Source of the DNA: an uncultured Ruminococcus sp. | Lineage (GTDB): Bacteria > Bacillota > Clostridia > Oscillospirales > Acutalibacteraceae | Assembly: GCA_905233755.1 (NCBI GenBank) | Contig: CAJODM010000005.1 | Coordinates: 1-63,201 of the forward strand | Reading direction: 5' to 3' | Length of the DNA stretch: 63,201 nucleotides | Part shown: in pieces, positions 1 to 5,934 of the stretch | How the letters are laid out: each line of letters begins with the position of its first letter | Position numbering within the stretch: the first letter of the stretch is position 1 | The notes under the pieces: model-generated | Database searches by the model: none | The model's input: only the letters and a program-made list of their open reading frames with translations | Told to the model about the DNA's origin: nothing | Position numbers and translations under genes: made by a program

Positions 1-2
1 AA

Positions 3-269
3 AAGCGTACCAAGAAAAAGATCCGCAAGGCGATCAAGCAGCAGCTTCAGTATATTCGCCGAGACCTCGGCTATATCGATATGTTTGTATTAGCCAACGA
101 AGTAGTTCCGACCGAAAAGCAAGCCAAGTTTGCGGCTAAATGTGACCGAGAACTGATAAAGCAAGGTTGTGAAATGCTCAACATGACGGTAAATGAAGTA
201 GCTGAGATCTGTATCAATGGGATGAGACCCTATGCAGAGGATATTGGCTTACTTGGAACAGAATCATAA
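3..269 (+). CDS. Transposase-like fragment, 5' end outside window
   Basis: The reading frame is open from the left edge to a TAA at 267-269, so the gene starts upstream. The first 25 or so visible residues are very basic (KRTKKKIRKAIKQQLQYIRR) and resemble the middle of IS5/IS1182-type transposases. The following 60 residues, beginning at an internal ATG at 81, do not continue that family as I know it, so this may be a remnant or a junction with other sequence. It sits beside a broken conjugative-element gene, which fits a degraded mobile region. The family call is weak and is inference from composition and one motif. Confidence 0.35.
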   Translation, partial: KRTKKKIRKAIKQQLQYIRRDLGYIDMFVLANEVVPTEKQAKFAAKCDRELIKQGCEMLNMTVNEVAEICINGMRPYAEDIGLLGTES

Positions 270-348
270 TAACAATTGAATTATCACATTTATAGCACCA
301 ATCGCTGGAAAGTCGGTTGGTGATATTTTTATGTCTGGAGGGATGTGA

Positions 349-854
349 ATGAGTGCAACAGTAGGCGCAGCGTTAAAGAAAATCGCTGTTGCACTATTGT
401 CAAATAAGAAGATAGCAAAAGGTGTGATTACCATTGTTCTTGCCATAATAGTCGGAGCCGCGTTTCCTATCATAGCTGTAGTTGCGATGATATCAAATGA
501 TGTTCAGTTGGATTACCAAGAACTACAGAATGTTGCAGTCAGCAATATGACGCCTGAGCAGTTAGATGCTCTTCAAAAAACAGAAGAAATATTTCTGAAG
601 TCTGTTGATTATTTCTGAAGTCTGTTGATTATCCCGGGCAGATTCTACAGGTTTTGGATGATGATGGCGGTTTCAGCGAACGGATCGCCTTATTTGTCCT
701 CTTTCAAGAACATTCTTCCTCTTTTCAGCAGATAAAATCGACTTTTTCTCTATGCGGCTATTCTGCGGCTGAGGTGAGGTTTCCTTTATGCAGAATCACT
801 AAATATGGGGTTGTATTTTTGGATTGTGTGTCAGTCGGGGATATGGTAAAATAA
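349..854 (+). pseudogene. Broken conjugative-element lysozyme-type gene (N-terminal part)
   Basis: An ATG at 349 opens an 89-residue frame that stops at 616-618. The N-terminus (basic start, then one long membrane segment at about residues 22-47, then an acidic stretch with NMTPEQLDALQKTEE) looks like the membrane-anchored start of the large cell-wall hydrolases encoded by integrative conjugative elements. A 20-bp tandem duplication at 591-630 shifts the frame. Removing one copy joins this frame to the open frame at 654-854. The rejoined protein has no recognisable hydrolase domain, so the gene also appears truncated at its 3' side. The family assignment rests on the N-terminal pattern only. 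Confidence 0.45.
591..630 (+). repeat. 20-bp perfect tandem duplication inside a pseudogene
   Basis: The unit ATTTCTGAAGTCTGTTGATT occurs twice head to tail (591-610 and 611-630). Because 20 is not a multiple of three, it changes the reading frame and creates a stop at 616-618. This looks like replication slippage and is the direct cause of the frame break. Confidence 0.9.
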
Positions 855-924
855 GTGTGCGACATAAATCTGAATAATCAGCTAATTCCCGGAGAATGAA
901 TTTTTATCGCCCTTACATTAACGA

Positions 925-953
925 TTGCAATTAGCTAAAGTATATGCTATATT
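925..953 (+). promoter_or_regulatory. Promoter of the TnpB/Cas12-like gene
   Basis: TTGCAA at 925-930 and TATATT at 948-953 are separated by 17 bases. The predicted start of transcription is about 25-30 bases before the ATG at 987, and a ribosome-binding site AGTGAGG lies in between. The effector therefore has its own promoter rather than depending on an upstream gene. Confidence 0.6.
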
Positions 954-986
954 GATATATAACTATTGAAAGTGAGGTGAACATCT

Positions 987-2504
987 ATGGCTAAAGCAAC
1001 TACTGAAACCTGTTGTCTGACAATGCCCTTGAAGCTCGAAAAGTGGCAGGCAGACAAATTGGAAAAAAGGTTAGAAATAGCCAGACAAATCTACAACACC
1101 TTGCTTCGTTTTGAACTGAAAAAACTGCGCAGATTAATAAACAGCGAAGAATACAATGAGATCGAGAACAAGCGCAACGAGACATCAGACACGAAAGAAA
1201 AGAAAGAGCTAAACAAAATACTTGACGATCTACGAAAAAAAGCCGGTTTTACTGAATACTCATTCAAAAACGATATCAAAGATTTTTACAAGCACTTCAA
1301 AGATAACATCGGATCAAGTGTCGCTGTTCACGGGATCGCCCCGCAGGTGTGGCAGGCATTTGACAGATTGTTTTACGGAAATGGAAAAGAAGTTCACTTC
1401 AAACAGCGCGGCAGTATCAACTCTCTGAGAGGCTACTCCGTTGCGGGAAAAAGCGGCGGAGTCGAGATTATGTTTCGGGGAGACCATATTGAATGGAAAG
1501 GGCTGTTTTTACCTATCAAGCTCGATCCGAATAACACCTATGAGTGTGTGATGCTGCAAAAACGGATAAAATACTGTCGGATCGTCAGAAAGCAGAGGCG
1601 CAGCAAGGATCACTGGTACGTACAGTTGATGTTAGAGGGCAAGCCCGCTGTCAAGTGCGATAGGCATACCGGAGAGCTCCTCCACCCGATCGGTTCGGGC
1701 GCCGTAGGGATCGACATCGGACCTCAGACAATAGCATATGTAGCCGACAACGAAGTCGCTCTCAAAGAGCTCGCTGATAAGGTAAACAATATCGAACATA
1801 AAAAGCAGATACTCCAAAGAAAACTGGACAGAAGCCGCCGCGCTACCAACCCTGATAATTATGCTCCTGACGGAACGATAAAGCGCGGAGTCAAGCTGAC
1901 ACACAACAAATCAAAGAGATATATCAGCACACAGCGCGAGCTGGCGGATCTAATGAGGAAACAGGCAGAAACCAGAAAACGTCAGCATAATGAACTTGCC
2001 AACCATCTGCTTTCGCTCGGTGATCGGTTCTATGTTGAGGATATGCAGTGGCCGTCGCTGACACACAGAGCTAAGGAAACCGAGATCTCCGAAAAGACCG
2101 GCAGATACAAGCGTAAGAAGCGATTCGGAAAATCCGTAGGAAACAAAGCTCCCGCCATGCTGATCTCCATACTGGATCAAAAGTTGAGATCGCGCGGCAA
2201 ACCCGGTGTAACAAAGGTACCTACATCTGTCAGGGCAAGTCAGTACAACCATATTTCAGACGATTATCACAAAAAGAAACTCGCAGAACGCTGGAACGAT
2301 ATGCAAGACGGAAGACGTATTCAAAGAGATCTTTATTCTGCTTTTTTACTGCAGCACATTGATACAGAAAACAACGATTTTGATAAACCCTCATTATTCC
2401 GTGATTATGAGAATTTCGTTCTCCTTCACGATCAGTATATAGAAGAATTGAAGAAACTGCCTAAAACACTTGCCAGTATGGGAATCGTGCGAAAGGCAAG
2501 CTAA
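987..2504 (+). CDS. Compact TnpB-like Cas12 (type V) RNA-guided nuclease
   Basis: A 505-residue protein with the layout of TnpB/Cas12: an N-terminal wedge/REC-like half (about 1-235), then a RuvC nuclease split in three. RuvC-I is GIDIG with Asp243, RuvC-II is FYVEDM with Glu351, and RuvC-III is RIQRDLYSAFLL with Asp448, so the D-E-D catalytic set looks intact. A basic helical insert (about 255-340) separates RuvC-I and II. The C-x2-C zinc-finger pairs that TnpB normally carries between RuvC-II and III are absent: the region 405-447 (with SVRASQYNH) has no cysteine. The protein is somewhat longer than typical TnpB (about 400). It is followed by a structured non-coding stretch and a CRISPR array on the same strand, with no tnpA, cas1 or cas2 visible. 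I infer a type V-U or TnpB-to-Cas12 transitional effector that cuts DNA guided by the adjacent array; a plain transposon TnpB next to an unrelated array is the alternative. Confidence 0.8.
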   Translation: MAKATTETCCLTMPLKLEKWQADKLEKRLEIARQIYNTLLRFELKKLRRLINSEEYNEIENKRNETSDTKEKKELNKILDDLRKKAGFTEYSFKNDIKDFYKHFKDNIGSSVAVHGIAPQVWQAFDRLFYGNGKEVHFKQRGSINSLRGYSVAGKSGGVEIMFRGDHIEWKGLFLPIKLDPNNTYECVMLQKRIKYCRIVRKQRRSKDHWYVQLMLEGKPAVKCDRHTGELLHPIGSGAVGIDIGPQTIAYVADNEVALKELADKVNNIEHKKQILQRKLDRSRRATNPDNYAPDGTIKRGVKLTHNKSKRYISTQRELADLMRKQAETRKRQHNELANHLLSLGDRFYVEDMQWPSLTHRAKETEISEKTGRYKRKKRFGKSVGNKAPAMLISILDQKLRSRGKPGVTKVPTSVRASQYNHISDDYHKKKLAERWNDMQDGRRIQRDLYSAFLLQHIDTENNDFDKPSLFRDYENFVLLHDQYIEELKKLPKTLASMGIVRKAS

Positions 2505-2510
2505 CATTAT

Positions 2511-2700
2511 TTACCGAGAGATTCGCACCTCTCAAACCGGTCTATTGTCAGTCCGAGGCTGTCGTCAACAGCGCCATAGGGCGCTTCGGCAGCAGAAGAG
2601 TAAGGGAAAATAGTCAGCGCAGGCTTTTTGGCCTGAAAAGCTATCTACCTGCTCACAGCGTTATGCACAGGGTATTGCTTTAACATTTGTGCGTTTTTGC
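2511..2700 (+). ncRNA. Candidate tracrRNA / omega-RNA-like scaffold between effector and array
   Basis: No convincing ORF is present. Several hairpins can be drawn: GAGAG/CTCTC (2516-2533); a three-way element closed by CCGAG(2553-2557)/TTCGG(2585-2589) holding GCTGT/ACAGC (2558-2572) and, sharing its last two bases, GCGCC/GGCGC (2571-2584); and CAGGC/GCCTG (2620-2635). Downstream lies a collinear but interrupted complement of the CRISPR repeat: CCT-GCTCAC at 2648-2656 and GG-T-ATTGC at 2671-2678 can pair with the repeat's GTGAGC...GAGG and GCAATCC parts. TTTGCC at 2696-2701 is complementary to the repeat end GGCAAA. Position and anti-repeat suggest a tracrRNA, possibly descended from a TnpB omega RNA. 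It could instead be only the array leader. No RNA evidence is available here. Confidence 0.45.
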
Positions 2701-2701
2701 C

Positions 2702-3396
2702 GATGCAATCCACGTAGTGAGCGCTGAGGCAAAGACTTTTTCTGCACGCGAGAGGCGGCAGAAGCATAGATGCAATCCACGTAGTGAGCGCTGAGGCAAA
2801 GGCAAAGGGTGCCAGTCGGGACAAGACAGGCTCAATAACCATGGATGCAATCCACGTAGTGAGCGCTGAGGCAAAGGAGCAGTATATCTCGTTGACAAAA
2901 TCTCCGTCGGATGCAATCCACGTAGTGAGCGCTGAGGCAAAGGACACATACGCGATCGGAGGGTGCGACCTCTCCGGATGCAATCCACGTAGTGAGCGCT
3001 GAGGCAAAGCATCCACTATAACCATATCCACCATAGATACAATGATGCAATCCACGTAGTGAGCGCTGAGGCAAAGACTTTTTCTGCACGCGAGAGGCGG
3101 CAGAAGCATAGATGCAATCCACGTAGTGAGCGCTGAGGCAAATATAGACCGTATAGTTTTCGGATGCAATCCACGTAGTGAGCGCTGAGGCAAAGAAATC
3201 ACTATGAATACACGCCGAGCTATAACGATGATGCAATCCACGTAGTGAGCGCTGAGGCAAAGTACTTCAAAGAGCACTCCTCGCTTGATTTTGGGCGATG
3301 CAATCCGCGCAGCGAGCGCTGAGGCAAAGTATGAAACCGATCCCGTCATCGTCAACGAGCTCGGATGCAATCCGCGCAGCAAGTGCTGGGGTACAG
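2702..3396 (+). CRISPR. CRISPR array, 11 repeats of 33 bp, 10 spacers
   Basis: The repeat begins GATGCAATCC and ends GAGGCAAAG. Repeats start at 2702, 2769, 2844, 2910, 2977, 3044, 3111, 3163, 3230, 3297 and 3364. Repeats 1-6, 8 and 9 are identical, repeat 7 differs only at its last base, repeat 10 has three changes and repeat 11 is strongly degenerate. Seven spacers are 34 bp; spacer 2 is 42 bp (it begins with a duplicated GCAAAG), spacer 3 is 33 bp and spacer 7 is only 19 bp. Spacers 1 (2735-2768) and 6 (3077-3110) are identical. Repeat decay at the right end puts the leader on the left, next to the effector. A hairpin terminator follows at 3428. Plus-strand transcription, giving guides that follow GGCAAAG, is therefore inferred. 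Confidence 0.95.
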
Positions 3397-3427
3397 TCAG
3401 TTACTGAATCATTATAGATAATAATTG

Positions 3428-3457
3428 ACGATCACAACTTCGGCTGTGATCGTTTCC
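3428..3457 (+). terminator. Hairpin terminator after the CRISPR array
   Basis: ACGATCACA (3428-3436) pairs with TGTGATCGT (3445-3453) around an 8-base loop, followed by TTTCC. It lies 31 bases after the last degenerate repeat, which supports plus-strand transcription of the array. Confidence 0.6.
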
Positions 3458-3468
3458 ATTTAAAACAC

Positions 3469-3496
3469 TTGACTTATTCCTTTTCTGTGGTATTGT
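3469..3496 (+). promoter_or_regulatory. Promoter for the DUF6809-like gene
   Basis: TTGACT at 3469-3474 and TATTGT at 3491-3496 are 16 bases apart. The ATG at 3522 follows at a suitable distance with GGGAG upstream of it. Confidence 0.5.
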
Positions 3497-3521
3497 GTTG
3501 TGCAGTCGGGAGCGTGATACC

Positions 3522-4022
3522 ATGACCACATTAGAGAACTTTTACTTTGGGAACATCAATCCGTCGTCGTCACGCACCGTATTCGTTGGGAGCGGTCAAG
3601 TGTGACCACTCCCGTACTCATGTGGCGGTTCCTCCTCTCCCCAAAAAGCAGGGGCTTTTTGGGGACCCCGTCAGAGCTGGGACGCCAAGAAGAAACTGTC
3701 GAAAATGACAAAACTACTCGATGAATTGCGAGCTATGTTCGTTGCCGAACAGCAGAAAGAGAAACTGGAGCAGATCGAAAACTGCCAGCTGTCGCTGATC
3801 GCACTCTCTGAGAAGGACGCCTGTATCGAATGCTTCAAACTCGGCGTGAAGATGACAACAGAAAAAACACAGATACACAGCAGCGGGGATGACACATTCG
3901 TCGTCCCTGCTGTTCGCACTTATTTGGGTATTCTTCCTATGCCGAATGACAAGCGCATACTGTCAAAACCGTCCGGTCGGCAACAAATAATGCGGAGCTG
4001 CCGCAAGGACAGCCCCGCATAA
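3522..4022 (+). pseudogene. Disrupted DUF6809-like small protein
   Basis: An ATG at 3522 starts MTTLENFYFGNINP, the usual opening of small Clostridial DUF6809 proteins, but the frame stops at 3603-3605. A second frame, open by 3663 and with an ATG at 3705, continues with residues typical of the family's middle and end (helical, then ACIECFKLGVKMTTE) and runs on to 4020-4022 with an unrelated tail. The stretch between about 3562 and 3665 does not fit the family. It contains two strong hairpins: a GGGAG/CTCCC-type one near 3589-3616 and CCCCAAAAAGC/GCTTTTTGGGG around 3639-3664, so a short hairpin-rich insertion is the likely cause. The role of DUF6809 is unknown. The second frame might still be translated from 3705 as a short protein. 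Confidence 0.5.
3990..4020 (-). terminator. Terminator downstream of the Amt-PII gene
   Basis: ATGCGGAGCTG (3990-4000) pairs with CAGCCCCGCAT (4010-4020) with one mismatch. On the minus strand the hairpin is followed by TATTTGTTG, so it fits as terminator for the gene ending at 4134. Confidence 0.55.
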
Positions 4023-4133
4023 CTTCAGGGGAGACGAATCGGTGTGCGTCGTGCGTTGATGAAATAGGTCGGGAAAGGAAACGAAACCTATGATACGATG
4101 TCCGCCTCCCTAAAGTCCGATGTGTCGGGCGGC

Positions 4134-5852
4134 TCACTCGTCGCCCTGCAGCGCGGGATATCCCTCCTCGCCGGTACGAATCTTGATGACGTTCTCGACG
4201 TTGTAGACGAAGATCTTTCCGTCGCCGATATGGCCGGTATAGATCGCCTTCTTCGCGGTTTCGATCACGTCGCGGACAGGGATGGCAGAGACCACCATCT
4301 CGACCTGGATCTTCGGCAGCAGGTTCGTCTCGACCGGAACGCCGCGATAGTACTCGGGCTTGCCCTGCTGGACGCCGTAGCCCATGACATGGGTGACGGT
4401 CATGCCGGTGATGCCGAGCCGGGACATCGCGCGTTTGAGCTTCTCGAAGCGCGCCTCCTTGCAGATGATCTCGATCTTGGTGAACCGCGCGTCACCGTCG
4501 AACGACGGTACCGACTTGACCTCGATCGCCTCGGCGACCGGCGTGCTGCCGGTAACGACGGTGACATCCTCGCCATAGGCGCTGTAGTCCTCGGTCGTCG
4601 GTGCAAAGTCGGCATACGCGGACGGCAGCCCGTGCTCGGTAATATCGAGGCCCATGATCTCCTCCTCCGCCGTTGCGCGCAGCCCGACGGTCTTCTTGAT
4701 GACCGTGAACGTGAGGATCATCATCACGGCAGCATAGATCGCTACCACCACAACCCCCAACAGCTGGATCCCCAGCTGGGAGAAATCGCCGGTATAGAAC
4801 ACCCCGGACAGCCCCGCCGGCGCGTCGGGGTTCGCCAGCAGCCCGACGGCAACGGTACCCCAGATGCCGTTGGCGGCATGGACGCCGACCGCACCGACCG
4901 GATCGTCGATGTGCAGTTTCATATCCAGCACCTCGACGACAACGACAACGAGGATACCGGATACGATACCGACCACAGCCGCGCCGACAGCGTCGAGCGC
5001 GTCGCAACCCGCGGTGATACCGACCAAGCCCGCCAAAGACGCGTTCAGACACATAGAGACGTCGGGCTTGCCGTTCTTGATCCATGTGAACGCCATGGTG
5101 ACACAGGTCGCGACAGCCGGAGCGATGGTGGTCGTCAGAAAGATCGACGCGAGCTCCGATGCGGTCGTCGCCGCCGCGCCGTTGAAGCCGTACCACCCGA
5201 GCCACAGGATGAACACGCCCAGCGCGCCGATAACGATGTTGTGACCCGGAAAGGCGTTGACCTTGATGACCTTGCCGGTCTCGTCACGCTCATATTTGCC
5301 CAGACGCGGCCCGAGGATCGCCGCGCCGACCAGCGCCGCGATACCGCCGACCATGTGGATGGCCGTGGAGCCGGCATAGTCGTGGAACCCAAGCCGGGAC
5401 AGCCAGCCGCCGCCCCAGATCCAGTGCGCCTCGATCGGATAGACGAACAGCGAGATCACGGCCGAGTAGATGCAGTAGGCAGAGAACTTGGTACGCTCCG
5501 CCATCGCGCCCGAGACGATGGTCGCCGTCGTCGCACAGAACACGAGGTTGAATACAAAGGTAGACGCAGCGGTGAAGTCCCCGTTGGAGGGAGAGGCGAT
5601 GAACTCCCTGAAATGGGTGAACAGATCCATGTTCGGCAGTCCGATCAGCCCGAACAGCGCGTCCTCGCCCATCATCAGGGTATAGCCCAGCAACGCAAAC
5701 ACCACCGTGCCGATACAGAAGTCCATCAGGTTCTTCATGATGATGTTGCCGGCGTTCTTGGCGCGGGTGAAGCCCGCCTCCACCATCGCAAATCCCGCCT
5801 GCATCCAAAATACCAGTGCAGCTCCTATCAAAAACCAAAATTCTACAGTCAT
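4134..5852 (-). CDS. amt: Ammonium transporter fused to a C-terminal PII domain
   Basis: A 572-residue protein. Residues 1-400 are an Amt/MEP/Rh channel with about 11 membrane segments (for example FWMQAGFAMVEAGF near the start and STAIHMVGGIAALVGA). A linker of about 50 residues leads to a complete PII signalling domain at about 455-572, ending in the family signature GDGKIFV followed by IRTGE. PII proteins normally bind and plug Amt when nitrogen is plentiful; here the regulator is covalently attached. The T-loop keeps YRG (502-504), but the position of the uridylylated Tyr51 of E. coli GlnB is Val507, so control by uridylylation is unlikely and ligand sensing (ATP/ADP, 2-oxoglutarate) is inferred. 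It lies 82 bases after glnN and is probably co-transcribed through an attenuator. Confidence 0.93.
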   Translation of the reverse strand: MTVEFWFLIGAALVFWMQAGFAMVEAGFTRAKNAGNIIMKNLMDFCIGTVVFALLGYTLMMGEDALFGLIGLPNMDLFTHFREFIASPSNGDFTAASTFVFNLVFCATTATIVSGAMAERTKFSAYCIYSAVISLFVYPIEAHWIWGGGWLSRLGFHDYAGSTAIHMVGGIAALVGAAILGPRLGKYERDETGKVIKVNAFPGHNIVIGALGVFILWLGWYGFNGAAATTASELASIFLTTTIAPAVATCVTMAFTWIKNGKPDVSMCLNASLAGLVGITAGCDALDAVGAAVVGIVSGILVVVVVEVLDMKLHIDDPVGAVGVHAANGIWGTVAVGLLANPDAPAGLSGVFYTGDFSQLGIQLLGVVVVAIYAAVMMILTFTVIKKTVGLRATAEEEIMGLDITEHGLPSAYADFAPTTEDYSAYGEDVTVVTGSTPVAEAIEVKSVPSFDGDARFTKIEIICKEARFEKLKRAMSRLGITGMTVTHVMGYGVQQGKPEYYRGVPVETNLLPKIQVEMVVSAIPVRDVIETAKKAIYTGHIGDGKIFVYNVENVIKIRTGEEGYPALQGDE

Positions 5853-5872
5853 AACAGTTCACCTTCCAAAGT

Positions 5873-5913
5873 AAAAAATAAACGGCGTCCCCCTACAGAG
5901 TACGCCGTTGTAC
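5873..5913 (-). promoter_or_regulatory. Antitermination leader between glnN and amt (ANTAR-type hairpin plus terminator)
   Basis: On the minus strand a GTAC/GTAC stem (5910-5913 and 5900-5903) closes a six-base loop AACGGC (5909-5904). The loop and part of its 3' arm are also the 5' arm AACGGCGT of a terminator, which pairs with ACGCCGTT (5888-5881) and is followed by TATTTTTT. The two folds exclude each other. An A-x-x-G-x-x hexaloop overlapping a terminator is the pattern recognised by ANTAR antiterminators. The usual second hairpin is not clear; a CGGAT/ATCCG stem just upstream is a weak candidate. Confidence 0.6.
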
Positions 5914-5934
5914 ACAGTATCGGATCCTTATCCG

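Noticed and set aside
987-2504. Catalytically dead TnpB-like repressor (TldR-type)
   Set aside because: All three RuvC acidic residues are present in good motif context, so an active nuclease is more likely.
2645-3382. Long minus-strand frames with repeated SALTTWIAS / PQRSLRGLH / SAHYVDCI motifs
   Set aside because: They are translations of the CRISPR repeat in three frames and not genes.
1-4133. cas1, cas2 or tnpA genes near the array
   Set aside because: No frame on either strand has their motifs. They could lie left of the window edge, so absence is only stated for this window.
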